A DNA stretch of 64,000 nucleotides, taken from positions 452,048 through 516,047 of the forward strand of contig NZ_VFID01000004.1 in the NCBI RefSeq assembly GCF_006542425.1, in the 5' to 3' direction. A model generated the notes under the pieces. That model was not told the DNA's origin, ran no database searches, and was given only the letters and a program-made list of their open reading frames with translations. Each line of letters starts with the position of its first letter. Positions within the stretch are counted from its first letter, which is position 1. Below are positions 28,030 to 38,317 of this stretch, piece after piece. Position numbers and translations under genes: made by a program. Origin of the DNA: Pseudoxanthomonas sp. z9. GTDB lineage: Bacteria > Pseudomonadota > Gammaproteobacteria > Xanthomonadales > Xanthomonadaceae.

Positions 28030-29199
28030 TCACTTGTCTTCCGTCTTCGGCCTGTCGCCGGCGTCCTCGTCCAGCGCGTTCTTGTCGACGTAGGAGTCGA
28101 GCAGGATGGTCGGATGGTCGCCCGCGTACAGCTTGCTCTGCGTGTAGCGCTCGTGCGCGTAGCGCAGCAGCACGTTGGCGACCGCCGCCACCGGCAGCGC
28201 CAGCAGCATGCCGAGGAAACCGAACAGCTGGCCGCCGGCCATGATCGCGAAGATCACCGCCACCGGATGCAGGCCGATGCGATCACCGACAATGCGCGGC
28301 GTCAGCACGTAGCCTTCCAGCATCTGCCCGATCACGAACACCACCAGCACCAGCGCCACCAGGCTCCAGTCGCCGCCGGTCTGGACCAGCGCGGCGATCA
28401 CGCCCAGCACGATGCCGGTGGCGGTGCCCAGGTACGGGACGAAACTGATCAGGCCGGCGATGATGCCGATCAGCAGGCCCAGCTTCAGCCCCACCACCGA
28501 CAGGCCCACCGCGTAGATCGCGCCCAGCGCCAGCATCACCAGGAACTGGCCGCGCAGGAACGCGCCCAGCACGTCGTTGGATTCCAGCGCCAGCCGATCC
28601 ACGGTGGCGACGTGGTCGCGCGGTATCAGCGCAGCCACGCGCTCGACCAGCTTGTCCCAGTCGCGCAGGAAGTAGAAAGTGAGGATCGGCAGCAGCACGA
28701 TGTTGGCCACCCAGGCCATCATCGCGAAGCCCGAGCGCGACAGGTAGCCGAAGAACGTCGCCGCCACGCCACCGGCCTGCTGCCAGTGGCCGCGCAGCCA
28801 TTCCATGATCCGGTCCGGATCCAGCCAGGCCACCAGTTCCAGCCCTGTGTGCTGTTCGATCCACGGCAGCGCGCGCTGCACGAACCAGTCCCGGTACTCC
28901 GGCAACGATTCCACCAGCGTCACGATCTGTCGTTCCAGCATCGGCACCAGGATCAGCAGCGCCAGCACCAGCAACAGCAGCATCAGGGTGAACACCAGCA
29001 CCACCGAGGTCGTGCGCGAGCGGCCGGTGCGTTCCAGCCGATCCACCCAGGGATCGCCCAGCCACCCCAGCAACGCCGCGCACACGAACGGCGTCAGCAC
29101 CGGGGCCAGCAGGTAGATCACCCAGCCGACGATGGCGGCGATCAGCAGCCATTGCCAGCGCCTCGCCAGCGTGCCGACCGGAGTGGAAGAAAGATCCAT
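28030..29199 (-). CDS. AI-2E family transporter (PerM/TqsA-like permease)
   Basis: 389 residues with seven to eight hydrophobic helices, including WQWLLIAAIVGWVIYLLAPVL at the N-terminus and a long central periplasmic amphipathic region. The C-terminal signature SFVPYLGTATGIVLGVIAAL is typical of the family. Members export small solutes or exchange ions; most have no assigned substrate. A PerM-type gene next to hda is a conserved gammaproteobacterial arrangement. Confidence 0.9.
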   Translation of the reverse strand: MDLSSTPVGTLARRWQWLLIAAIVGWVIYLLAPVLTPFVCAALLGWLGDPWVDRLERTGRSRTTSVVLVFTLMLLLLVLALLILVPMLERQIVTLVESLPEYRDWFVQRALPWIEQHTGLELVAWLDPDRIMEWLRGHWQQAGGVAATFFGYLSRSGFAMMAWVANIVLLPILTFYFLRDWDKLVERVAALIPRDHVATVDRLALESNDVLGAFLRGQFLVMLALGAIYAVGLSVVGLKLGLLIGIIAGLISFVPYLGTATGIVLGVIAALVQTGGDWSLVALVLVVFVIGQMLEGYVLTPRIVGDRIGLHPVAVIFAIMAGGQLFGFLGMLLALPVAAVANVLLRYAHERYTQSKLYAGDHPTILLDSYVDKNALDEDAGDRPKTEDK

Positions 29200-29230
29200 G
29201 TGAATGAACGTCCTGTGGATGCGGGTGGAG

Positions 29231-30313
29231 TTACTTCAGGCGGAACACCGGCGGTTCGCCCTCGCCGCCGATCAACGGGCTGTCGTCGCCCAGCATGCGG
29301 CGGAAACCGGACAGGCCGGAGATCAGCTCCAGATCCAGTTCCAGGGTGTCGCCGCTGGCGCGTACCGGGGTGATCCGGCGCACCACCGCCATCTTCTGCA
29401 GTTGCCCCATCAGGCGCAGGTAATCGTCGGTGTTGCGGATGCCGGCGAACATCACCCGGTAGGTACCGGCCGGACCGGCGGTGCCGCGCTTGGCGTAGCG
29501 CTTGACCAGTGCATCGGCGGTGCCGTCCGCGCCCCCGGCCATGGCCCGGCGCGCGTCGGTGTCGCTGGTCGACCAGGTGGACAGGACCTTGCCGCCGTCG
29601 ACGAACACCCAGTCGGCGGTCCAGCCGCCCTTGGCGCGGTAGAGCTTGCCGATCAACTGCATCGGCGGGCTGTAGCGGGACGAGGCGCGGGCCACGGCGG
29701 CGGTGTCCTGGCGCCAGATCGCGCCCACCAGCGCCTGCTCGGCGGCGTTGCCGGCGGGCAGGCCCAGGCCGTAGCCGCGATCCTGCGCGCGACTGAGCAG
29801 GGGGCGCACCGCGTTGGCCTGCTGCAAACCGACCAGACGCGGGCCGCTGCCGTCGTTGATGGCCAGCCATACCACCGGCTTGGGCCGCGGCTGCGGCCAG
29901 ACCGGCAGGCCGAGCACGGCGGCCATGCCGTCCACGCCTTCGGGATCGAAGCGGACGATCAGGGTGGTGCGGAAGGTCGGCGCGCCGCTAGGCGAGGTGC
30001 CCTGGTCCTGCCGGTAGTCGTAACTCTCGACCAGGTTGCGTGCGTTGCGCAATTCCTGGCCCACGCCAGGCCGCCCGGTCACCGAGCGGTCACCGGACAT
30101 CTTGGCCAGCACCTGGCCCAGCGCGCGCGCGAACGCGCCGTTGCGTTCGGCCTCACCCTGCCCGTTCACCGGCACCTCGGCCTCGTAGGTGCCGCGCGCG
30201 GCGGCGACGTCCCCCTCGGTCCGCAGCCCGCTCTGGGCCTGGGCCGGGATGGCCGTCCACGAGGCGGCCACCAGCGTGGCCGCGGCGAATACGAAAGCTC
30301 TCATCCAGCGCAT
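29231..30313 (-). CDS. DUF2066 exported protein
   Basis: 360 residues from the ATG at 30313 ([19 protein letters not shown]), a clear signal peptide ending AQAQ; the longer open frame to 30481 would precede the signal peptide and is rejected. DUF2066 proteins are periplasmic proteins of unknown function usually located between purM and the perM/hda pair, exactly as here. No catalytic motif is visible. The gene is divergent from purM across 172 bases. Confidence 0.88.
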   Translation of the reverse strand: MRWMRAFVFAAATLVAASWTAIPAQAQSGLRTEGDVAAARGTYEAEVPVNGQGEAERNGAFARALGQVLAKMSGDRSVTGRPGVGQELRNARNLVESYDYRQDQGTSPSGAPTFRTTLIVRFDPEGVDGMAAVLGLPVWPQPRPKPVVWLAINDGSGPRLVGLQQANAVRPLLSRAQDRGYGLGLPAGNAAEQALVGAIWRQDTAAVARASSRYSPPMQLIGKLYRAKGGWTADWVFVDGGKVLSTWSTSDTDARRAMAGGADGTADALVKRYAKRGTAGPAGTYRVMFAGIRNTDDYLRLMGQLQKMAVVRRITPVRASGDTLELDLELISGLSGFRRMLGDDSPLIGGEGEPPVFRLK

Positions 30314-30485
30314 CGAGCGTCCCTGTGCTCCGCAAATCGAGGGAATTGTTGCCCGAATGGATGCCCAGCGCCAACGCCAGCCGTTCAGGGAACGTCCGAA
30401 CCGGGCGCGGATTCCTTTAAAATCACGCGCCTTGCCCTTGCGACCCACCACCGTGACCCAGCCGACGCCTCCCGCCTCCACCCCG

Positions 30486-31502
30486 ATGACCTACCGCGAC
30501 GCGGGGGTCGACATCGACGCCGGCAACGAGGTGGTCGAACGCATCAAGCCGCTGGTCCGGCGCAGCTTCCGCCCCGAAGTGATGGGCGGCCTGGGCGGTT
30601 TCGGCGCGCTGTTCGACCTGTCGGGCAAGTACAAGGAGCCTGTGCTGGTGTCGGGCACCGACGGCGTGGGCACCAAGCTCAAGCTGGCCCAGCAGCTGAA
30701 CCGCCACGACACCATCGGCATCGACCTGGTCGGCATGTGCGTCAACGACGTGCTGGTCCAGGGCGCCGAACCGCTGTTCTTCCTCGACTATTTCGCCACC
30801 GGCAAGCTGGACGTGGAGACCACGGTCGCGGTGGTCGGCGGTATCGCCAAGGGCTGCGAGCTGTCCGGCTGCGCGCTGATCGGCGGCGAGACCGCCGAGA
30901 TGCCCGACATGTATCCGCCGGGCGAGTACGACCTGGCCGGCTTCACAGTCGGCGCGGTGGAAAAATCGAAACTGCTCGATGGTGCCAAGGTCCGCACCGG
31001 CGATCTGCTGATCGGCATCGCCTCCAGCGGCCCGCATTCCAACGGTTATTCACTGATCCGGCGCATCTACGATCGCGCCGGTCGTCCGGGCGATCTGGAT
31101 CTGGGCGGCGTGAAGCTGGTCGACGCGCTGATGGCCCCGACCCGCCTGTACGTCAAGCCGGTACTGGAACTGCTGAAGACGCACGACATGCATGCGATGG
31201 CGCACATCACCGGTGGCGGCCTGACCGAGAACATCATCCGTGTCATTCCCGACGGCCTGGGCCTGCGCATCGACGCCACTGCCTGGACCCTGCCGCCGGT
31301 GTTCGACTGGCTGCAGCGCGAAGGCGCGGTGGAAAACAGCGAAATGTGGCGCACCTTCAACTGCGGCATCGGCTTCGTGCTGGTGGTCGCGCCCGGTGAG
31401 GCCGCCGCGGTGGAAGCCGACCTGGCCCGCCTGCAGCTGCCGAACTGGCGCATCGGTGAAGTGACCACCGCCGGCGGCGCCGAGCGCGTGTCCATCGGCT
31501 GA
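30486..31502 (+). CDS. purM: Phosphoribosylformylglycinamidine cyclo-ligase (AIR synthetase) PurM
   Basis: 338 residues. It closes the imidazole ring in purine synthesis. ATP-grasp-like signature [52 protein letters not shown] and [18 protein letters not shown] are all present. The ATG at 30486 ([14 protein letters not shown]) fits the family; an in-frame GTG at 30453 would add 11 residues. It lies five bases before a DUF2238 gene and forms a run with purN. Confidence 0.96.
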   Translation: MTYRDAGVDIDAGNEVVERIKPLVRRSFRPEVMGGLGGFGALFDLSGKYKEPVLVSGTDGVGTKLKLAQQLNRHDTIGIDLVGMCVNDVLVQGAEPLFFLDYFATGKLDVETTVAVVGGIAKGCELSGCALIGGETAEMPDMYPPGEYDLAGFTVGAVEKSKLLDGAKVRTGDLLIGIASSGPHSNGYSLIRRIYDRAGRPGDLDLGGVKLVDALMAPTRLYVKPVLELLKTHDMHAMAHITGGGLTENIIRVIPDGLGLRIDATAWTLPPVFDWLQREGAVENSEMWRTFNCGIGFVLVVAPGEAAAVEADLARLQLPNWRIGEVTTAGGAERVSIG

Positions 31503-31507
31503 TCCCG

Positions 31508-32128
31508 ATGCAGCCCGGCAAGCGGATCGCCTTCGCTATGGCGCTGGCGATCTTCGCCCTCAGCTGGATCGCGCCGCGCTGGCCGTTCGAGCAGGCGCTG
31601 CACAGCAGCCTGACCGTGGTCGGGCTGGTCTGGCTGTGGCGCCATGACCGCCGCTGGCCGATGCGCACCTCGCACTTCGCCCTGATCTGCTTCTTCATCG
31701 CCCTGCACTGCATCGGCGCGCGCTGGCTGTATTCCAACGTGCCCTACGATGCGTGGGCGCACGCGCTGACCGGGCATACGCTGAGCGAACTGTTCGGCTG
31801 GCGACGCAATCATTTCGATCGCCTCATCCACCTGCTCTACGGCATCTGCTTCACCCCGGCGGTGTGGCACTGGCTGCGCCAGCGCTGGCCGCTGGCGGCC
31901 GGCCAGGGCTTCGTCATCGCGGTGATGCTGATCATGTGCAGCAGCCTGCTGTACGAATGGCTGGAATGGGCGATCGCGCTGGGACTCTCGCCGGAAGCCG
32001 CCGAGTCGTACAACGGCCAGCAGGGCGATGTCTGGGACGCCCACGCCGACATGCTGCTCGCCACCCTGGGCGCATTGGCGATGTGGCCGCTGATGCGGCG
32101 CGAACGCCGGGAACCGATCCATCCATGA
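31508..32128 (+). CDS. DUF2238 inner-membrane protein (YjdF family)
   Basis: 206 residues with about six hydrophobic helices, including IAFAMALAIFALSWIAP, SHFALICFFIALHCIGARW and GFVIAVMLIMCSSLLYEW. Conserved polar residues FDRLIHLLYG and GDVWDAHADML match the YjdF/DUF2238 family. The function is unknown. It is wedged between purM (5-base gap) and purN (ATGA overlap), so it is co-expressed with purine synthesis. Confidence 0.88.
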   Translation: MQPGKRIAFAMALAIFALSWIAPRWPFEQALHSSLTVVGLVWLWRHDRRWPMRTSHFALICFFIALHCIGARWLYSNVPYDAWAHALTGHTLSELFGWRRNHFDRLIHLLYGICFTPAVWHWLRQRWPLAAGQGFVIAVMLIMCSSLLYEWLEWAIALGLSPEAAESYNGQQGDVWDAHADMLLATLGALAMWPLMRRERREPIHP

Positions 32129-32793
32129 GCCAGAACCGCATCGCCATCCTGGTCTCCGGCCGCGGCAGCAACCTGCAGGCGTTGCTGGACGCCATCGACG
32201 CCGGCCGGCTGAATGCCGAAATCGTCGGCGTATTCTCCGACAAACCCAAGGCCGCCGCGCTGGAACGCGTGCCGGAACCGCTACGCTGGAGCACGGACGC
32301 GCGACGGTTTCCGGATCGCGCCGGCTTCGACGCGACGCTGGCCGACGCGGTGGAGGCGGTGGCGCCCGACTGGGTGATCTGCGCCGGCTACATGCGCATC
32401 CTCGGCGACGCGTTCATCGCCCGCTTCCGCGGCCGCCTGCTCAACATCCATCCGTCGTTGCTGCCGAAGTACCGCGGCCTGCACACCCACGCACGTGCCC
32501 TGGAAGCCGGCGATCGCGAGCATGGCGCGAGCGTGCACTGGGTGGTGCCGGAACTGGATGCCGGGGCGGTGATCGCCCAGGCGGTGATTCCCGTGCTGCC
32601 GGACGACAGGCCCGAGGATCTGGCCGCCCGCCTGCTGCCGCGGGAACACGCGCTGCTGGCGGCGGTGGCGACGCTGGTGGTTTCCGGCCGTCTCACTGAA
32701 CAGGGAGACGAGGCGTGGCTGGATGGTCAGCCCTTATTAAAACCCCTGTCCCTAGATTCTGCCGGTCAATTGACCCTCCCCTTCGCGACATGA
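32125..32793 (+). CDS. purN: Phosphoribosylglycinamide formyltransferase PurN
   Basis: 222 residues. It transfers formyl from 10-formyl-THF to GAR. LVSGRGSNLQALLDAI at the N-terminus binds the phosphate. The catalytic region carries the formyltransferase core LLNIHPSLLPKYRGLHTHARAL with the essential Asn-x-His, and the conserved Asp lies in VPELDAGAVIAQ. It overlaps the upstream DUF2238 gene and the downstream DUF3108 gene (ATGA both times). Confidence 0.96.
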   Translation: MSQNRIAILVSGRGSNLQALLDAIDAGRLNAEIVGVFSDKPKAAALERVPEPLRWSTDARRFPDRAGFDATLADAVEAVAPDWVICAGYMRILGDAFIARFRGRLLNIHPSLLPKYRGLHTHARALEAGDREHGASVHWVVPELDAGAVIAQAVIPVLPDDRPEDLAARLLPREHALLAAVATLVVSGRLTEQGDEAWLDGQPLLKPLSLDSAGQLTLPFAT

Positions 32794-33509
32794 CGCCGCT
32801 TCCGAACCGCGCACTGCTGCTGGCCACCCTGCTGCTGATCAGCGCCCCCGCGTGGGCGCTGGAGCCGTTCGTGGCCACCTATGACGCCTATCGCGCCGGC
32901 AAGCTGGCCGGCAGCGCGACCATGAAGGTGGCGCAGGTGGCCGGCGGCGACCGCTGGCAGGTCGATCTGGGCGTGCGCGGTACCCGCGGACTGGCCCGGC
33001 TGTCGGGACTGGATATCCAGCAGAGCACGCTGTTCGACACGGTCGGCGCGGATTTCCGCCCGCTCAGCCAAGCCACGACCCAGAGCGCGCTTTTCACCGG
33101 CAAGAAAGTGGTCGGTGTCTATGATTGGACCGCGAAGTCGGCCCAATGGCAGGGTGACCTGAAGAAGAACCGGCGCGCGCCCGTGCCGCTGCAGCCCGGC
33201 GACATGAGCGCATTGCTGGTCAACCTGGCGGTCATCCGCGATGCCGAACCCGGTCGCCAGTTGCACTACCGGGTGGTCGATTTCGGCAAGACCCGCGACT
33301 ATCAGTATGCGGTCGCGCCGCAGACCGAAATCGTCGCGGTGGACGATCTCAGCTACGACGCCATGCGGGTGGATCGCACCAATGGCGGCAACGACGAAAC
33401 CATTTTCTGGGTGGCCCAGGGCGTGCCGACGCCGATTCGCATCCTCCAGCGCGAGGACGGCGAGGACAAACTGGATCTGCGCCTGGTCGAGTACCAAGGA
33501 GTACCGTAA
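32790..33509 (+). CDS. DUF3108 exported protein (first copy)
   Basis: 239 residues; the signal peptide ends at PAWA-LEP. DUF3108 proteins are beta-rich periplasmic/outer-membrane-associated proteins with a lipocalin-like architecture; the YDAYRAGKLAGSATMKV start and ILQREDGEDKLDLRLVEY end are typical. A second DUF3108 gene follows after 3 bases with the same landmarks (VYDW, LQPGDM, ALLVNLA, ILQRE). The start overlaps the purN stop. Confidence 0.87.
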   Translation: MTPLPNRALLLATLLLISAPAWALEPFVATYDAYRAGKLAGSATMKVAQVAGGDRWQVDLGVRGTRGLARLSGLDIQQSTLFDTVGADFRPLSQATTQSALFTGKKVVGVYDWTAKSAQWQGDLKKNRRAPVPLQPGDMSALLVNLAVIRDAEPGRQLHYRVVDFGKTRDYQYAVAPQTEIVAVDDLSYDAMRVDRTNGGNDETIFWVAQGVPTPIRILQREDGEDKLDLRLVEYQGVP

Positions 33510-33512
33510 GCC

Positions 33513-34202
33513 ATGAAAAAAATGCCTTTCCTCCACTTCCGAATTCCGGCGCTGGCCCTGCTGCTGGCGGCCGCCATCGCGCCTGCCTGGGCCGTCGATG
33601 CCTTCACCGCCCAGTACCAGGCCAGCGCCCTGGGCATGCTCGGCGAAGGCCAGATGAGCGTTGCCCCGCAGGGCAACAATCGCTGGCAGTACAGCCTGAG
33701 CATCCGCAACCAGTTGGTCGATCTGAGCCAGAAGACCGTATTCGACGAACAGAACGGCCGTCTGCGCCCGCTGTCCAGCAGCGACAGTTCGCGCATCCTG
33801 GTCAAGAAGAAATCGGTCGACACGGTCTACGACTGGAGCAAGTCGCAGGCCACCTGGACCGGCGACATCAAGCCGGACCGCGCCGGGCCGCTCAAGCTGC
33901 AGCCGGGCGACATGGATGCGCTGCTGGTCAACCTGGCGATCGTGCGCGACGTTGCCGCCGGCAAGCCGCTGCGCTACCGGATGGTCGAAAACGGCCGGGC
34001 CAAGCCGATGACCTACCAGATCGCCGGCAAGGAGCAGATCACGGTGGCTGGCAAATCCCAGCAGGCCACCAAGGTGATCCGCACCGACGGAAACAAGCAG
34101 ATGATCGTCTGGGTCGTGCCCGACATGCCCGTGCCGGCACGCATCCTGCAGCGCGAGAACGGCCAGGACTCCATCGACCTGACCATCAAGTCCTGGCGCT
34201 GA
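33513..34202 (+). CDS. DUF3108 exported protein (second copy)
   Basis: 229 residues with a signal peptide ending at APAWA-VDA. It is a clear tandem paralogue of the preceding gene: both contain VYDWxxxxAxWxGDxK, LxLQPGDMxALLVNLAxxRD and PxRILQRExGxD in the same order, with otherwise divergent sequence, so the duplication is old. The function is unknown. A strong terminator follows. Confidence 0.87.
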   Translation: MKKMPFLHFRIPALALLLAAAIAPAWAVDAFTAQYQASALGMLGEGQMSVAPQGNNRWQYSLSIRNQLVDLSQKTVFDEQNGRLRPLSSSDSSRILVKKKSVDTVYDWSKSQATWTGDIKPDRAGPLKLQPGDMDALLVNLAIVRDVAAGKPLRYRMVENGRAKPMTYQIAGKEQITVAGKSQQATKVIRTDGNKQMIVWVVPDMPVPARILQRENGQDSIDLTIKSWR

Positions 34203-34218
34203 GCCTGGACTGGGAAGC

Positions 34219-34248
34219 AAAAAAAGCCCGGCGATGCCGGGCTTTTTT
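34219..34248. terminator. Bidirectional rho-independent terminator
   Basis: A-run, stem AGCCCGGC - GAT - GCCGGGCT, T-run. It lies between the convergent DUF3108 and EF-hand genes and can serve both. Confidence 0.95.
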
Positions 34249-34266
34249 CTCGCAGTTGCTCCGCCG

Positions 34267-34593
34267 TTACTTCTTGGCGCCGGCTTCGGCTTCGTCGGCC
34301 ACCGTGGTCCGGCAGTCCACCCGGATCGACTGGCCGTTGCCGCGCCAGGCGTAGGAACGGCATTCACGCCGGCCTTCGGTCTGCTTCTCCACCACCACCG
34401 CGTAGAAGGCCTGCATGATTTCCTGCTCGGTGACGGTGCCGTCGCCGTTCCAGTCCATGTCCTTGTTGGAAATGCCGCTGGTGCCTGCGGCGCCGGTGAA
34501 GTGCAGGTAAGCCAGAATCGCCAGCAGCAAGGCGAAAAACACCAGCAGGGCCTTGCGCCGGGGCGAGAGACGGGTGCGCTTGGTTGTCGACAT
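34267..34593 (-). CDS. Small EF-hand membrane-anchored protein
   Basis: 108 residues. A basic N-terminus and one helix (KALLVFFALLLAILAYLHF, about 14-32) anchor it. Residues 47-58 form a canonical 12-residue EF-hand loop: D47, N49, D51, Gly52, T53, T55, E58. Two cysteines (C77, C93) in the C-terminal half may form a periplasmic disulfide. A single calcium-binding loop suggests a sensor or structural role. The family is not recognised by name. It lies 10 bases downstream of murA and probably shares its transcript. Confidence 0.82.
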   Translation of the reverse strand: MSTTKRTRLSPRRKALLVFFALLLAILAYLHFTGAAGTSGISNKDMDWNGDGTVTEQEIMQAFYAVVVEKQTEGRRECRSYAWRGNGQSIRVDCRTTVADEAEAGAKK

Positions 34594-34603
34594 CGTGGCG
34601 TGC

Positions 34604-35878
<1,275 letters not shown>

Positions 35879-35935
35879 TCACTCGAATGGGATGAGGGTG
35901 ACGGGAAGATCTGATTGAAGAGAGGAGCACCCGGC

Positions 35936-36358
35936 TCATTCGCCGGGACGGGTCCGGTGCTGCTCGGCGTCGTCGTGGATGTCGTACCACTCCGCCCTGG
36001 AACCGACAAAGATGTGCATCGATGGCCCGGCCGACAAGGGGGTATCCAGCGTTCCCACCCGCAGCCGCAGCATGTCCGGCATGGCGTCGCGGCGACTGTA
36101 CAACGGCGATGCGCAGCGCCGGCAGAACATCCGGTGGACGCCGGGCGAGGATTCGTAGCCGGCCAGCCATTCCGCGCCTTCCAGCAACTCGAAATCACCG
36201 GTGGCGATCGGCACCACCGCCTGGAACGCCGAACCGTTGGCCTTGCGGCAGCGCGAGCAGTGGCAGACCACCATCGCCCCCGGTTCGCCGCGCACCTGGT
36301 AGCGGATGCCTCCGCACAGGCAACTGCCGGAGAGCGCGGGAGCCGATGGCGCGGTCAT
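35936..36358 (-). CDS. GFA (glutathione-dependent formaldehyde-activating) family zinc protein
   Basis: 140 residues. Zinc ligands are present: C13-x-C15, C32-x-C34-xx-C37, and C79-xx-C82. This is the Mss4-like GFA fold. Despite the family name, a formaldehyde role is unproven for most members. It is inserted between ibaG (5-base gap) and murA (60-base gap), genes that are adjacent in many gammaproteobacteria, so its presence here looks like a lineage-specific insertion. Confidence 0.9.
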   Translation of the reverse strand: MTAPSAPALSGSCLCGGIRYQVRGEPGAMVVCHCSRCRKANGSAFQAVVPIATGDFELLEGAEWLAGYESSPGVHRMFCRRCASPLYSRRDAMPDMLRLRVGTLDTPLSAGPSMHIFVGSRAEWYDIHDDAEQHRTRPGE

Positions 36359-36363
36359 CCGGC

Positions 36364-36591
36364 TTATTTGCCGTCCGGGGTGACCGTCTTCAGGGCCAGC
36401 GCATGGATGGCGCCTCCCATCAGATCGCCCAGGGTGGCATAGACCATCCGGTGCCGGGCCAGCGGCAACTTGCCGCGGAAGGCTTCCGCCACCACCGTCG
36501 CCTCGAAGTGCACGCCGTCCTCGCCCTCGACCTGCGCCTGCGCGCCGGGGAGGCCGGATTCGATGAGTTTACGGATGGTTTCGGCGTCCAA
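36364..36591 (-). CDS. ibaG: BolA-family protein IbaG
   Basis: 75 residues from a TTG at 36591. The nearest ATG (36596-36598) is out of frame; AGGA lies suitably upstream. The BolA core is complete: VHFEATVVAEAFRGKLPLARHRMVYATLGDLMGGAIHALALKT, with the conserved His residues that bind [2Fe-2S] clusters with glutaredoxins. ibaG beside murA is the standard arrangement. It is divergent from kdsD. Confidence 0.92.
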   Translation of the reverse strand: MDAETIRKLIESGLPGAQAQVEGEDGVHFEATVVAEAFRGKLPLARHRMVYATLGDLMGGAIHALALKTVTPDGK

Positions 36592-36644
36592 CGGGCATTT
36601 CCTAATAAAATGGCCGCCTATTCTACTCCCGGCACGGCGCGCGC

Positions 36645-37649
36645 ATGCCCCACACGCTTCCCCACAACCCGGCCGTGCAGGACGCCCAACTGGCCGCCAG
36701 CGGGCGACGCGTGATCGACATCGAGGCACAGGCGCTGACCGCGCTGGCCAGCCGGCTCGATGGCAGCTTCTCCACGGCCTGCCAGGCGATCCTGGCCAGC
36801 CGCGGCCGGGTCGTGGCGACCGGCATGGGCAAGTCCGGGCATATCGCCCGCAAGATCGCCGCCACCCTCGCCTCCACCGGCACCCCGGCCTTCTATGTGC
36901 ATCCCGGCGAAGCCGGGCACGGCGATCTGGGCATGATCACCGACGCCGACGTGGTGCTGGCGATCTCCTATTCCGGCGAATCGGACGAGTTGCTGATGCT
37001 GCTGCCGGTGCTCAAGCGCCAGGGCAACACCGTCATCGCCATGACCGGCAGGCCCGGTTCCACGCTGGCGCGCGAATCCAGCCTGCACCTGGACGTGAGC
37101 GTGCCGGCCGAAGCCTGCCCGCTCGACCTGGCTCCGACCAGCAGCACCACCGCGACCCTGGCGATGGGCGACGCGCTGGCGGTGGCCCTGCTGGAAGCCC
37201 GAGGCTTCACCGCCGACGACTTCGCCCGCTCCCATCCGGCCGGCAGCCTCGGCCGCCGCCTGCTGCTGCACATCACCGACGTCATGCACGCCGGCGCCGA
37301 CGTGCCGAGGGTCGGCGAGGACGCCACCCTCAGCGAAGCGCTGGTGGAAATGAGCCGCAAGCGCCTGGGCATGACCGCGGTGGTCGACGCCGAGGGGCGC
37401 CTGGCCGGACTGTTCACCGATGGCGACCTGCGCCGGACCCTGGACAATCCCGGGCTGGACATCCGCCATGCGCGCATCGCCGAGCTGATGACCCGCCGGC
37501 CCAAGACCATCGGCGCGGACCAGTTGGCCGTGGAAGCGGCCCGGATGATGGAAACCCATAAAATCAGCGGCTTGATCGTGGTCGACGCTGAACAACGGCC
37601 GGTCGGAGCCCTTAACATTCATGACCTGTTGCGCGCGCGCGTGGTCTAA
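36645..37649 (+). CDS. kdsD: D-arabinose-5-phosphate isomerase KdsD (KpsF/GutQ family)
   Basis: 334 residues. A SIS sugar-isomerase domain (about 40-180; ATGMGKSGHIARKIAATLASTGTPA, SYSGESDELL) is followed by two CBS domains (about 215-330). It interconverts ribulose-5-P and arabinose-5-P for Kdo of LPS. It heads the chain kdsD-kdsC-lptC-lptA-lptB-rpoN, conserved in gammaproteobacteria. Confidence 0.96.
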   Translation: MPHTLPHNPAVQDAQLAASGRRVIDIEAQALTALASRLDGSFSTACQAILASRGRVVATGMGKSGHIARKIAATLASTGTPAFYVHPGEAGHGDLGMITDADVVLAISYSGESDELLMLLPVLKRQGNTVIAMTGRPGSTLARESSLHLDVSVPAEACPLDLAPTSSTTATLAMGDALAVALLEARGFTADDFARSHPAGSLGRRLLLHITDVMHAGADVPRVGEDATLSEALVEMSRKRLGMTAVVDAEGRLAGLFTDGDLRRTLDNPGLDIRHARIAELMTRRPKTIGADQLAVEAARMMETHKISGLIVVDAEQRPVGALNIHDLLRARVV

Positions 37650-37771
37650 GGGGCGCTGATATCCGGAAGGGGTTGCCGGGAATCGCCATTCCCGTCCTTC
37701 CGGTCCCTTCCACCGCACCGCGCCGCGTGCCCCGTTCACGGCTCCCCGACTCCCTCCTTCCAGCAGACACC

Positions 37772-38317
37772 ATGCCCCTGTCCCACCTCGCCGACATCGA
37801 CGATGCCCTGATTGCCCGCGCCCGCCAGGTGCGGCTGGCCTGCTTCGACGTCGACGGCACGCTGACCGACGGGCGCCTGTTCTACGACGACGAGGGCCGG
37901 GAATCCAAGGCGTTCCACATCCACGACGGCCAAGGGCTGGTGCTGCTGCGCCGGGCCGGCATCGAAGTGGCCCTGATCACCGCCCGCCACAGTCCCGCCG
38001 CCGAACGCCGCGCGCGCGAACTGGGCGTGCGCATCCACGCCGGAGTCAAGGACAAGCTGGCCCAGGTCGACGCCCTGTGCGCCGAACTGGGGCTGGAACG
38101 CACCCAGGTGGCCTTCATGGGCGACGATCTGCCGGACCTGCCGCCACTGCGCGCGGTCGGGCTGGCGATCGCCCCGGCCGACGCCCACGTCTGGACCGCC
38201 CGCCACGCCCATTGGCGCACCCGCGCCCGCGCCGGCCGTGGCGCCGCCCGCGAGGCCTGCGACCTGCTGCTGGGTGCGCAGGGTCAGGCCGCCGGCCTGT
38301 GGGAAGGCATCGCATGA
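37772..38317 (+). CDS. kdsC: 3-deoxy-D-manno-octulosonate 8-phosphate phosphatase KdsC
   Basis: 181 residues from the ATG at 37772. It is a C0-type HAD phosphatase: nucleophile D26 and acid/base D28 in FDVDGTLTDGRL, Lys in GVKDKL, and FMGDDLPDLP as the metal-binding motif. It removes phosphate from Kdo-8-P. The upstream extension to 37673 lacks family similarity. The stop overlaps lptC by ATGA. Confidence 0.95.
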   Translation: MPLSHLADIDDALIARARQVRLACFDVDGTLTDGRLFYDDEGRESKAFHIHDGQGLVLLRRAGIEVALITARHSPAAERRARELGVRIHAGVKDKLAQVDALCAELGLERTQVAFMGDDLPDLPPLRAVGLAIAPADAHVWTARHAHWRTRARAGRGAAREACDLLLGAQGQAAGLWEGIA

